Source of the DNA: Spirochaetia bacterium
GTDB taxonomy: Bacteria > Spirochaetota > UBA4802 > UBA5550
Direction: 5' to 3'
NCBI GenBank assembly: GCA_009885955.1
Contig: VFJS01000003.1
Location: forward strand, 1 to 64,000
Length of the DNA stretch: 64,000 bases
In this document: positions 16,985-25,670 of the stretch, one piece after another
Layout of the letters: each line of letters opens with the position of its first letter
Numbering within the stretch: the stretch's first letter is position 1
Program-made: the position numbers and the translations under genes
Notes under the pieces: generated by a model
What the model was told of the DNA's origin: nothing
Databases searched by the model: none
Seen by the model: the letters and a program-made list of their open reading frames with translations, nothing else

Positions 16985-17536
16985 TCAGATTAAAAAGTAT
17001 ACATTCGGTTTTGTCCCTGCATCGGGCAGGATGGTCTTGTGTTTTCTGCTCTTCAGCAGCCCAGATACACTGCTCCTTTTGTCATTGAGATCGCCGAAGC
17101 TGATCGCATGAGTGGGACATACGGACATGCATGCCGGGTCAAGGCCGGTGGTGATCCTGTGGTCGCAGAAGGTGCACTTGCCCACATATCCTTCGGGCAT
17201 GACAAACCGCGCGTCGTAGGGGCATGCAGCCATGCATGCCTTGCACCCGGTACATTTTTCCGGAGTCACGGTTACAATATTGGACCCCTCGCTGAAATGG
17301 CTTGCTCCCGTGGGGCAGGCCGATACGCACGGGGAATCGGAACAGTGGTTGCAGCGCTCGGAACGGATCTCCAGGGAGAGTGTAGGATAGGACCCCGTGC
17401 ACTCCTCGACCACCCATGTTCTGAAAAGCCCCTCGGGGACCGCGTTTTCGGTTTTGCATGCCACTACGCAGGCTCCGCAGCCCACGCATACTGTTGTATC
17501 AATAACCATTCCATAGAGTTTATCTTTTATTTTCAT
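16985..17536 (-). CDS. Four-cluster [4Fe-4S] ferredoxin subunit (PsrB/PhsB-like)
   Basis: Electron-transfer subunit between the molybdenum subunit and the membrane anchor. All four cluster motifs are present: CVGCGACVVAC, CNHCSDSPCVSACP, CTGCKACMAACP, and CTFCDHRITTGLDPACMSVC. 183 aa from the ATG at 17536, which has AGGTGA five bases upstream. It lacks its own signal and would be co-exported with the Tat-bearing large subunit. Its start lies 9 bases after the molybdoenzyme stop. Confidence 0.93.
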   Translation of the reverse strand: MKIKDKLYGMVIDTTVCVGCGACVVACKTENAVPEGLFRTWVVEECTGSYPTLSLEIRSERCNHCSDSPCVSACPTGASHFSEGSNIVTVTPEKCTGCKACMAACPYDARFVMPEGYVGKCTFCDHRITTGLDPACMSVCPTHAISFGDLNDKRSSVSGLLKSRKHKTILPDAGTKPNVYFLI

Positions 17537-17545
17537 TATTATCAC

Positions 17546-19747
17546 CTAAACCCTGAAAGTCACAAAGTTGCCGCGCATCCCTGCGCCGCCCATTATGGGG
17601 TCATACATAACCCTGGATATTAATTCTATGTCGTCGGCGCCTTTCAAGTAGGAACGGCGCATTTTTTTCATGGTATGGCCGAACCCATGGACCATGTACA
17701 CGCAGTCGGGACGTATGCGTTCCGTCACCCTGACCTTTATCCTGTTGCTCACAATGCCGTCCTGGTTTTCCAGAGCCACGTATTGTCCGATGGAGAGGCC
17801 CCAGGACTTCGCGACTGAACTGTTTACCCACACCTCGTTTTCCGGCACAAGCTGCGTAAGGATGGGATTATTTGAAGTCCTTCCAAAAGAATGGGACGGC
17901 GATCTTCCGTAGATAAGCCGGTAATAATCTTTCCCGGGCTCATCATGCTTTAAAAACTTAGGCACGGGATCATACCCGTACTGTTTAAGCGTAGATGAAT
18001 ATAATTCTATCTTGCCGCTGTCTGTTCCGAATTTGAAATTCTCGCCTTTTTTGATGTAGAGGGAATCATCGGTTTCCAGGGTTTTAACCCCGATCCTTGC
18101 CATTTCCTCAAGGGAACTTCCGGCCTTTTTGAGTTTGTAATCAAGATATTCCTCTATCGTTTTCCATTTGAAATAATCGCCAAGGCCCATCTTGACCCCC
18201 AGTTCCCTGGCTATCCACCATGCGGGTTTTGAGTCGTACCTTGGTTTCAGCGCAGGCATGCGCAGCGCAAGCTGGGACTTTCTCCCCTGGGAGGTGCGAA
18301 TATCGTCATACCTTTCCAGGTAGGTGCATTCAGGGAGAACCACATCGGCGTACCCGGTAATCTCCGAGGGCATGGTATCCACAACCACGAGCAATTCCAG
18401 CACCTGGAGGGCATCGATGAGCATCTTTGTGTCGGGCATGGTTTTTAAAAGGTTTGCGCCATACACAAACCACCCCTTGAATTTCAGGGATGAAGTGGCT
18501 GAAGGGATCGTAGCCTGGCATATGCCCGATGAGAGCGCCAGGCTGGCCAGTTCATATTTACCGCTGGTTGCTTCCTGCCAGGACATTTTTGGTTTGGGAT
18601 ATTTAGGGTGGGGGAAATCAGCAAGTTCGGACTTTACCGGGTTAAAGAATCCCCCTTTTCTGCCCCAGCTTCCAAGAAGGGCATTCAGGATTGCACCGGC
18701 CCTTACCCTCTGCGTATCGTCTCCATACCAGACAGAGTGCCTCCCGGGATGGACCAGAGTGGCCGGGCTGTTTTTTGCCATGATGCGGGCTGTTTCCCTG
18801 ATAATTTCGGGCCTGATTGTTGTCACCGGATAGGCCCATTCAGGTGTGTATTTCTGAACCGCTTTTTTAAGTTCATCAAATCCGGTGGTATACCGCTTTA
18901 CATAGTCTCTGTCGTAGAGTTCATCTTCAATAATGACGTTTATCCATGCCAGCAGCAGGGCAGTGTCCGTTGCCGGTTTTATCGGGAGCCAGTATTTTGC
19001 CTTGCTGGCTGCCGTTGAAAAACGGGGGTCCACGACAATGATATCAGCCCCTTTTTTGATAGCCTGGGCAAATTCATTAACCTGCTGGCTGTGAGTATTT
19101 TCTCCTATATGTGACCCTATCAATACAATGCATCTGCTGTTTTTCATGTCCGTGCGTTCCGGGGAATCTATGGCCTCCCCGAAGGTGAGGATGTATGCCT
19201 CTTCGCGGGGCCCCCGGCAGTTGGCATAAGACGGGGCTGTGATGCTGTTTGACCCGTAGGCATTGAGGAGCGTCTTGAAAAAGCTCCCCCCTGAACCGTG
19301 GGTGAAAAGGGCAACGGTCTCGGGCCCGAATGTATCCCTGATGACGCTCATTTTTTTTGCTATATAATCAAAGGCCTCATCCCATGTGGCATCGCGGAAA
19401 ACCTGTTTTCCCCGTTCGCCGGTTCTGATTAAAGGATTCCTTAACCTGTCCGTATCAAGATACGCCCCGAATCCCGCAGATCCCTTTGTGCAGAGCCTCC
19501 CGTAACAGTGCTCATCCTCCTCATTCCCGACTATTTTCCATGGCTCTCCGTTTTTCAGGTATACCCATCCGGCGCATTTAAAGGTGCACATTTCGCAATA
19601 GGTGGGGATTTTTGTGATGACGTCCCCCTTTTTTTCATCTGTGATTTTTTTTGTCTGATAGTTTACAATCCCCCCAGTCAGGGCTAGTGCCCCTGCAGCG
19701 GCAGATCCGATTTTAATAAAATCCCTTCGGTTTAATTTTTTACTCAT
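17546..19747 (-). CDS. Molybdopterin oxidoreductase, PsrA/PhsA-like (polysulfide/thiosulfate reductase family)
   Basis: Catalytic subunit, 733 aa. The Tat signal reads MSKKLNRRDFIKIGSAAAG, so it is exported folded. The first [4Fe-4S] site is C51, C54, C58 and C86. The probable Mo ligand is C177 in PSYANCRGPREE, a Cys and not Sec or Ser. The molybdopterin-binding C-terminal domain begins near YRLIYGRSPSHSFG. The family reduces polysulfide, thiosulfate, tetrathionate, arsenate or selenate; the substrate cannot be fixed from sequence. The companions (rhodaneses, YeeE/YedE) argue for sulfane sulfur or thiosulfate. It is the first gene of the operon, behind the FNR box at 19864. Confidence 0.9.
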   Translation of the reverse strand: MSKKLNRRDFIKIGSAAAGALALTGGIVNYQTKKITDEKKGDVITKIPTYCEMCTFKCAGWVYLKNGEPWKIVGNEEDEHCYGRLCTKGSAGFGAYLDTDRLRNPLIRTGERGKQVFRDATWDEAFDYIAKKMSVIRDTFGPETVALFTHGSGGSFFKTLLNAYGSNSITAPSYANCRGPREEAYILTFGEAIDSPERTDMKNSRCIVLIGSHIGENTHSQQVNEFAQAIKKGADIIVVDPRFSTAASKAKYWLPIKPATDTALLLAWINVIIEDELYDRDYVKRYTTGFDELKKAVQKYTPEWAYPVTTIRPEIIRETARIMAKNSPATLVHPGRHSVWYGDDTQRVRAGAILNALLGSWGRKGGFFNPVKSELADFPHPKYPKPKMSWQEATSGKYELASLALSSGICQATIPSATSSLKFKGWFVYGANLLKTMPDTKMLIDALQVLELLVVVDTMPSEITGYADVVLPECTYLERYDDIRTSQGRKSQLALRMPALKPRYDSKPAWWIARELGVKMGLGDYFKWKTIEEYLDYKLKKAGSSLEEMARIGVKTLETDDSLYIKKGENFKFGTDSGKIELYSSTLKQYGYDPVPKFLKHDEPGKDYYRLIYGRSPSHSFGRTSNNPILTQLVPENEVWVNSSVAKSWGLSIGQYVALENQDGIVSNRIKVRVTERIRPDCVYMVHGFGHTMKKMRRSYLKGADDIELISRVMYDPIMGGAGMRGNFVTFRV

Positions 19748-20148
19748 GTTGAACCTGTATTAAATGGTATATATTTTATGATAAAGTAAATATAATTTCA
19801 GATAAATTTTTTGTCAACAAAATTATTTTAAAAAAATCTAAAATACTATAATTCTTTTTATTTTTGATGAATATCAAACTAATGCTATTGGTATGGTATC
19901 ATTATGAATGTAAGCATATATCATTTGACAAATTGCGCAAAATAAATAATTGTCATTGATGAAAGATTTTCAGGTTTTGAAAATAGTCATGTATAGGGCC
20001 GTGGTAATCACGGAGATCATGGCGCCCCTTTTATGGTTTTTACCCATAAATCGCCGCACCAGGATCCGGTAAATATCATTGACAGAAAACCGGCCCCCGC
20101 CGATATTTGCCGTGTTATGATTTTATTTGGATACTGCAGTAAAGAGAT
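19748..20148. other. Gene-free divergent region between the sulfur operon and murB
   Basis: 400 bases with very AT-rich DNA next to the molybdoenzyme start, an FNR-type box at 19864-19877, and a GC-richer part near murB. I see no reading frame and no repeat family here. murB has no clear consensus promoter in it. Confidence 0.6.
19864..19877 (-). promoter_or_regulatory. FNR/CRP-family operator upstream of the sulfur operon
   Basis: TTGAT-GAAT-ATCAA, a perfect match to the FNR consensus TTGATnnnnATCAA, 117 bases before the molybdoenzyme start. TAGATT at 19840-19835 would place the box at about -41, the usual activating position. This predicts activation when oxygen is absent. No FNR gene lies in the window. 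Confidence 0.65.
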
Positions 20149-21093
20149 ATGATGAACACCAGCCCGGATATTCCCATGAAATACCCCAGCAATGTAATTG
20201 AATTTTTAAACGGCACAGGGATCATAAAATTTGATGAGCCCATGAAAAATTACTGCACGTTCAAGTGCGGCGGGCCGGCGGATATCCTTGTGTATCCCGA
20301 CAGCAGTGACTCGCTGTCAAGGATCATGATAATGGCAGGGGATGAGAATGTTCCGGTAACGGTTATCGGGGGCGGCTCAAATCTCCTGGTGGGAGACAGG
20401 GGGATCAGGGGAATAGTGATACGGATAAGCGATGATAAAGTGATGAACAGCTCCATCCATCCTGCCGATGATTTTATCTACTCCGATGCTTCCATATCCA
20501 AGAAGGATTTCATGAGCTTCTGCATTGAAGCCGGCTACGAGGGGGTTGAATTCATGGCCGGAATTCCCGGTTCAGTGGGCGGGGGGATTATCATGAATGC
20601 CGGTACCGGCCGGGGCGCCTTCGTGGATATCCTTGACAGCATCGACATAGTCGACAGGTGCGGGGCCGTCCGCAATATCAGGATACGCCATGATATGACC
20701 TCCTACCGCGAGTTGCGCGTCGACGATGGGGCTGCGGTCACCGGGGGATTCTTCAGGCTGAAAAAGCTGAGGAACAAAGCCGCAACAATCAAGCTGGTAA
20801 ATGATATTCTCGAAGAGAGGAAAAAGAAGCATCCCATAACCTATCCGTCGGCCGGATCTGTTTTTAAGAATCCCGAAGGCCATTCTTCATGGAAGCTGAT
20901 TAACGATTCGGGCCTCAAAGGTACGATTGTAGGCGGGGCAATGGTTTCTGAACTTCATACCAATTTTATTATCAACCAGGGAAACGCAAAATCTGCGGAC
21001 ATTTTTAATCTCATTGAAAAAGTGAGGGGCGAGGTGTTCAGGAGGTTCAATATCCTCCTTGAGACCGAGATACGGATGTTAGGGGAGTTTTAA
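20149..21093 (+). CDS. murB: UDP-N-acetylenolpyruvoylglucosamine reductase
   Basis: FAD enzyme of peptidoglycan precursor synthesis that makes UDP-MurNAc. 314 aa. Clear MurB signatures: MKNYCTFKCGGPADILVYP, VIGGGSNLLVGDRGIRGIVIR (FAD binding), AGIPGSVGGGIIMNAG, YRELR, PSAGSVFKNPEG with the catalytic Ser, and a final LETEIRMLGEF containing the catalytic Glu. It appears to be monocistronic, and its stop is two bases from the opposing outer-membrane gene. The start is a tandem ATGATG with only a weak ribosome site. Confidence 0.95.
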   Translation: MMNTSPDIPMKYPSNVIEFLNGTGIIKFDEPMKNYCTFKCGGPADILVYPDSSDSLSRIMIMAGDENVPVTVIGGGSNLLVGDRGIRGIVIRISDDKVMNSSIHPADDFIYSDASISKKDFMSFCIEAGYEGVEFMAGIPGSVGGGIIMNAGTGRGAFVDILDSIDIVDRCGAVRNIRIRHDMTSYRELRVDDGAAVTGGFFRLKKLRNKAATIKLVNDILEERKKKHPITYPSAGSVFKNPEGHSSWKLINDSGLKGTIVGGAMVSELHTNFIINQGNAKSADIFNLIEKVRGEVFRRFNILLETEIRMLGEF

Positions 21094-21095
21094 AA

Positions 21096-22712
21096 TTACC
21101 ATTTTTTGTTAAGCCCGAAATTCAGGTTGTTGTGGGAAAGGCCTGTTCCCAGGAGCAGATCCCTGCCGAAATAGATATATCCCTCGAAATGATCCAGTAA
21201 CAGGACCTTGAATCCAGGGCCGCCTGCAATGCCATATTTTATCCCTGAGAGGTCATATCCCGATCCCATGAATGCCACCGTATCAAAATATATCCCCAGG
21301 TACATGAATTCCCTGTAAATGGATGTGAATATTTCATTGGACATGGATGACAGGTGCCTTGAATAATAGGACTGGCCCATGAATCCCTTGAATGTCTGCG
21401 AGGTAACTGACTCTTCGTGGTAAAACGGGACATTCCCCCATAATTTTTTGTAGGAAAATTTTATGGAATAGATGTTATAGTAATCAAACTCATGGTCATA
21501 AACAGCTTTTGCTTCAAAAAGGTTGAAAAATTTTACATAATAATAATGCGTGTAGATAAAATTAATTTTCTGCTTTAATATGTCGAATTCATTATGAGGG
21601 TTTCTGGACAGTTCAAAGCCTGTTTCGAAATAGGGATAATTGTTTTTTTCACTGATAATCTCAGGCCGGTAATCCCTGCCGGGCATATAGTCTATTCCCC
21701 ATATGATTGCATTTTCCACTCCTGCTCCGGAATATATCTCAAGATTTTTCAGAAAGGTGAAACCCGGGGCCAGGAGTGACTTCACCAGCCAGGACTTGTA
21801 ACTTGAAATGCCTATATCTTTTCTCGAGTAGTCCGAACGATAGAGTATGTTTTTTACAAGGGGTGTAAAAATATCCATAATGGGGGATACCTGGTAGGAG
21901 ACTTCGGTCTGGAAAAAAGTCATCCGCGGATATTCATTGAATTTTCTATCGAAGCCGTACATGATCCCGATATCTGCTGCGGCTTTAAACTTATCTCCGG
22001 TATCGAGAAGGTTTGTCCGGTAATATTTCACCCCGGGGATCAGGCCTTTGGCATAACTTGATGTCAGATCGTATTCAACCAGTTTCTTCCCGCCGTCTTT
22101 TCCCGGGGAGCTCTTCTCAAGCTGAAAGTCTATGTAGAACCTGTTTTTGTATTTTTCAAAAAAAGGGATCTGCCACACTCCGATGACAGGGATATTCAGT
22201 TCCCTGTCGAGCTGGAACAGGGAACTGTCGAAGCTTCTGCTGGGGATTATGTTATAGCGGACTAAATCGTATCCCTCCCTCTCCTTCAGCCTCTGGATAA
22301 TTTTTTCCAGCCTCTTCTGGTTGAAGATATTCTTGTAAAAGCTGTACCGGTATTTCATTTTTATTAAATTGAGTGTATTGAGCCTGTGAAAGACTATCCT
22401 GTCCAGCCTTCCTTCATCAATATAGAGATACAGCCGTTCCGGGGAATTTTCTATAATATAAATTTTTATCAGCAGGTAGCCCTGGTCATGGTAGTATCTG
22501 GAAATTTTCGAAACTACTCCATCGAGGCGCAGGTCGGGCGTGATGATTTTTGAAATTTTCAGATTTTTAAGCAGGGCCTCTTCAGTGTATACTTTCAGGC
22601 CTTCAAGTTCAATTTTTTTCAGAGGTTTTTCATCCGGCCAGGCTTTTCCGGAACTGAGGAGTAGTATGAATAGAATTAAAAATCTGAAATTGAAATAAGG
22701 TTTATGAATCAC
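21096..22712 (-). CDS. POTRA-containing outer-membrane barrel protein (Omp85/TpsB-like)
   Basis: 538 aa. A signal peptide (FLILFILLLSSGKAWP) is followed by at least two POTRA-like repeats (about 30-180), with KIELEGLKVYTEEALLKNL and DQGYLLIKIYIIENSPERLYLYIDEG. The remaining 350 residues are a barrel with repeated aromatic beta-strands. Such proteins insert or transport polypeptides across the outer membrane. It lacks the two-partner cargo next door. The start overlaps the upstream arsR-like gene by 11 bases, so expression is coupled to it. Barrel identity is more certain than function. Confidence 0.75.
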   Translation of the reverse strand: MIHKPYFNFRFLILFILLLSSGKAWPDEKPLKKIELEGLKVYTEEALLKNLKISKIITPDLRLDGVVSKISRYYHDQGYLLIKIYIIENSPERLYLYIDEGRLDRIVFHRLNTLNLIKMKYRYSFYKNIFNQKRLEKIIQRLKEREGYDLVRYNIIPSRSFDSSLFQLDRELNIPVIGVWQIPFFEKYKNRFYIDFQLEKSSPGKDGGKKLVEYDLTSSYAKGLIPGVKYYRTNLLDTGDKFKAAADIGIMYGFDRKFNEYPRMTFFQTEVSYQVSPIMDIFTPLVKNILYRSDYSRKDIGISSYKSWLVKSLLAPGFTFLKNLEIYSGAGVENAIIWGIDYMPGRDYRPEIISEKNNYPYFETGFELSRNPHNEFDILKQKINFIYTHYYYVKFFNLFEAKAVYDHEFDYYNIYSIKFSYKKLWGNVPFYHEESVTSQTFKGFMGQSYYSRHLSSMSNEIFTSIYREFMYLGIYFDTVAFMGSGYDLSGIKYGIAGGPGFKVLLLDHFEGYIYFGRDLLLGTGLSHNNLNFGLNKKW

Positions 22713-22995
22713 TGCAGAAATTAATCTTTATGGTCCGCATTAAATTTGACACATTTTCATCCTTTAATGTGTAGTACATGAAATTAGCTTCTTTCCTTCT
22801 GTTGATTATATTTGCTTTTCTCAATACAGTGAGGTGCTGAGATATGTTGGATATTGTTGATCCGAATTCGCTTTCAATCTCTCCAACATTTTTCTCTCCT
22901 TCCATGAGAAAACAGAGGATCTTGAGCCTGATTGGATGGGCTATAGATTTCAGCATCTCTGCTATACTTTCTATCTGCTTTTCTGAGAATATCAT
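22702..22995 (-). CDS. ArsR-family winged-helix transcriptional regulator
   Basis: 97 aa, all one winged helix-turn-helix: LKSIAHPIRLKILCFLMEGEKNVGEIESEFGSTISNISQHLTVLRKANIINRRKEANFMYYTL. The recognition helix is SNISQHLTVLRKA. There is no metal-binding CxC in helix 3, so it probably does not sense arsenic or zinc in the classical way. The last residues are CSDS. It overlaps the POTRA outer-membrane gene, which it probably controls together with itself. Confidence 0.9.
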   Translation of the reverse strand: MIFSEKQIESIAEMLKSIAHPIRLKILCFLMEGEKNVGEIESEFGSTISNISQHLTVLRKANIINRRKEANFMYYTLKDENVSNLMRTIKINFCSDS

Positions 22996-23408
22996 TTTAT
23001 TTATTTAACTTTTTATTTTAATTTAAATATAATTAATAGTAAAAAAATCATTATTATATTTTAGTATTTATTAAAAAGATAATATTCTATATTTTTCTGT
23101 CAATATATTTTTAGATATTGTTAACAGTGGAATTCAATTTTTTTTATATTTTATACAAGAATGTATTTATGTTAAGTTTTCATCTGAAGATATCATTACT
23201 GCTTAACTCTTAAAAATATTTGCCAGGGCCTTCCCATGAGTATATGTTTAGAAAAATGGAAAATCCGAGTACACCGGTGTTAATCCGTGAGAAAAAAATG
23301 ATATCTGAGTGTGTGTAAGAATGGGGGATAGGGAGATGGATAAGATAGGGGGATAAAAAATAATGGGCTGATATTTACAAAAACCGGGATAATGAATCGG
23401 CTGGCCGA
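22996..23408. other. AT-rich gene-free region with half a CGGAT/ATCCG repeat
   Basis: About 410 bases with no credible reading frame. It is very AT-rich up to 23220. Around 23266-23292 it carries ACACCGGTGTTAATCCGTGAG, a single arm of the repeat family seen complete at 9085-9266. A purine-rich stretch follows at 23320-23360. It probably holds the arsR promoter near 23000, but no consensus boxes stand out. Confidence 0.5.
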
Positions 23409-23714
23409 TTATGCAGATTTTTTATCAAATACAGCAGAAATTTCCGGAAGAAAATAGTTTCTGATATTCATCATGAAGAATAACTTTTCCACTTCAGTTG
23501 ACAGATGAAGAATCAATGTACCGCCTTTTTTATTCAACTGATTTTTTGTATTCAGGAGAAATCCGATGAAAGATGAATGCACATCCCTGGTGGCGCTCAG
23601 GTCAAATATGATATTGCCGTCAATTGAGATGTTGTTGAATTTTTCCTGAAATTCGGGAACTATCTCAAGTGGGATACTTTCAGGGAATGTCCATTTGTTG
23701 TTAATTATTTCCAT
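23409..23714 (-). CDS. STAS-domain protein (anti-sigma antagonist-like)
   Basis: 101 aa consisting of one STAS domain: beta strand NIIFDLSATRDVHSSFIGFLLNTKNQL with the serine pair at the position phosphorylated in SpoIIAA-type proteins, then GGTLILHLSTEVEKLFFMMNIRNYF. These proteins bind anti-sigma kinases or act in stressosome-like switches. No kinase, phosphatase or sigma gene is adjacent, so the partner is elsewhere. It is transcribed alone in AT-rich surroundings. Confidence 0.82.
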   Translation of the reverse strand: MEIINNKWTFPESIPLEIVPEFQEKFNNISIDGNIIFDLSATRDVHSSFIGFLLNTKNQLNKKGGTLILHLSTEVEKLFFMMNIRNYFLPEISAVFDKKSA

Positions 23715-23960
23715 ATCGTCCTATAAAAATTATATACTTTAAATTCTCCCTTATATGTAAATTATCGAAATTTACTTCTTAAAGGTTTAGCAAATAATTT
23801 TTATTGATAGACTATTTAATAATCCTGGAGCTATTAAATTGCTTGAAAAAACTATAATTCAATTGTTTATTGTCCTATATTTACAGGCCTGTATGACTTG
23901 AAATCGGGATTTGAATTTGAGCCGGCAGGATGTTGCAGTGATGTTTAATGGGGCAGGCTG

Positions 23961-25670
23961 ATGAAATTAATCGAGACTAAAAACAGAAAAAATTATAAGA
24001 TAAAAGCCGACACCGAACATCTCCGTAAGCTTTTTATCATGCCGGACTCCGCGGATAAATTTATTGAGCTCGGCAAGGACCTGCTTGACCTGATCCACAG
24101 TTTTTTCCAGGACAAGGGCGGGATACACAGCTCCATTTCCATCACCGATCTGGAAAAGCTGTTTTCCAACATCAACATGCCCAAGTCGCCCCATCTTTTG
24201 AAAGATGTCCTTCATGAAATTAAGAGTAAGATTATTGCCCATTCGGTGAAAGTAGGGAATCCCTACTACATAGGCCACATGACCAGCGCCGTTCCCTATT
24301 TTATGATATTACTCCAGATGATAATCACTGCATTAAACCAGAACCAGGTTAAAATTGAGTCAGCCAAGGCCTCTACCTTTGTCGAAAGGGAGTTTATTGC
24401 CTGGATCCACCGGCTCATTTATGAAAAAAGTGAAAAATTCTACACGGGCCACATTCAGAACCATGAGGTCAGCCTGGGTAATATTACCCTTGACGGGACC
24501 ATGGCCAACCTCACGGCCTTACTCGTTGCCAGGAACATGGCATTCCCGCCGGAGGGCAGGTTCCCTGGGATAAGGGATGCCGGGGTCTATGAAGCCTTCA
24601 GGCATTATAAGTGCAGAAAAGCTGTTATACTGGTATCCATGCGGGGGCACTATTCCATAGAGAAGGTAGCAAGAACCATAGGTATCGGAAATGAGAGCGT
24701 GATAAAAGTCCCGGTGGACAGCAGGGACAAAATCGACATCATAAAGCTTGAGAAGATATGCAGTGATATTGAAAAGTCAAACAGGGAGAGCGGAGAGAAG
24801 ATTAAGATACTGTCACTCGTGGGAATCGCCGGAACCACGGAAACAGGGAACATTGACAATCTCAATGAAATTGCCAGGATAGCTTCAAAATACGAATCCT
24901 ATTATCATGTGGATGCGGCATGGGGCGGCGCAGTCCTGCTGGTTGATGAATTCAAGTACCTGTTCAATGGCATCAGCAAAGCCGATTCGGTATCCATAGA
25001 CGCGCACAAGCTTTTATTCGCCCCGGTTTCCATGGGCATGGTTTTTTTCAAGAATGAAAATTACCTGGAAAATATTAAGCATAACTCCAATTACATCATA
25101 CGGACAGATTCCGTGGACCTCGGGAGGTTCACCGTTGAGGGTTCCCGGCCATTCCTTTCGCTCATCCCGTGGACAACGGTGAAAGTTTTCGGCAGGGACG
25201 GTTTCAAGCTTCTCTTTGAACATGCCTTTGAACTCATGTCCTATCTCAGGGGGGCTGTTGAGAGGCATTGCAACTTCGAGCCCATGAACAGGCCGGAGCT
25301 TTTTATTTTCAATTACCGTTTCGTTCCCAAAAAAATCCTTGAAAAGCTCGACAGCCTTATGCTCAAGATAAGCCAGGAGAATCATGTCGGGGAGACCGCG
25401 GAGATGAAAAGGGTCAGGCAGATCAACATAGTCCTGAATGATCTCAACGTTGAACTCCACAAGGCCCACAGGGAGGAGGACAACAGCTTTGTGTCAAGGA
25501 CCACCATTGATTCTCCAATCTATTTTTATCAGAACATCGTTATACTCCGTGCCGTTACCATAAATCCCATAACAACTCCTGAAATTCTTAAAGAGATCAT
25601 CACCGAACAGAACAGGCTCGGACTCAAGATTTTCGCCGACGGGTTTGAAAAGCGTTTTGAAAAGATATAA
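23961..25670 (+). CDS. PLP-dependent group II decarboxylase, PanP-like (aspartate 1-decarboxylase)
   Basis: 569 aa. The pyridoxal-phosphate lysine is in SIDAHKLLFAPVSMG, with the preceding HVDAAWGGA (Asp holding the pyridine nitrogen). The N-terminal part YYIGHMTSAVPYFMILLQMI and ALNQNQVKIESAKASTFVERE match my memory of PanP, which makes beta-alanine from aspartate in bacteria without PanD. Glutamate or tyrosine decarboxylases of the same fold remain possible. panB lies 3.6 kb downstream, which fits a pantothenate role. The 3' end overlaps the next frame by 26 bases. Confidence 0.8.
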   Translation: MKLIETKNRKNYKIKADTEHLRKLFIMPDSADKFIELGKDLLDLIHSFFQDKGGIHSSISITDLEKLFSNINMPKSPHLLKDVLHEIKSKIIAHSVKVGNPYYIGHMTSAVPYFMILLQMIITALNQNQVKIESAKASTFVEREFIAWIHRLIYEKSEKFYTGHIQNHEVSLGNITLDGTMANLTALLVARNMAFPPEGRFPGIRDAGVYEAFRHYKCRKAVILVSMRGHYSIEKVARTIGIGNESVIKVPVDSRDKIDIIKLEKICSDIEKSNRESGEKIKILSLVGIAGTTETGNIDNLNEIARIASKYESYYHVDAAWGGAVLLVDEFKYLFNGISKADSVSIDAHKLLFAPVSMGMVFFKNENYLENIKHNSNYIIRTDSVDLGRFTVEGSRPFLSLIPWTTVKVFGRDGFKLLFEHAFELMSYLRGAVERHCNFEPMNRPELFIFNYRFVPKKILEKLDSLMLKISQENHVGETAEMKRVRQINIVLNDLNVELHKAHREEDNSFVSRTTIDSPIYFYQNIVILRAVTINPITTPEILKEIITEQNRLGLKIFADGFEKRFEKI

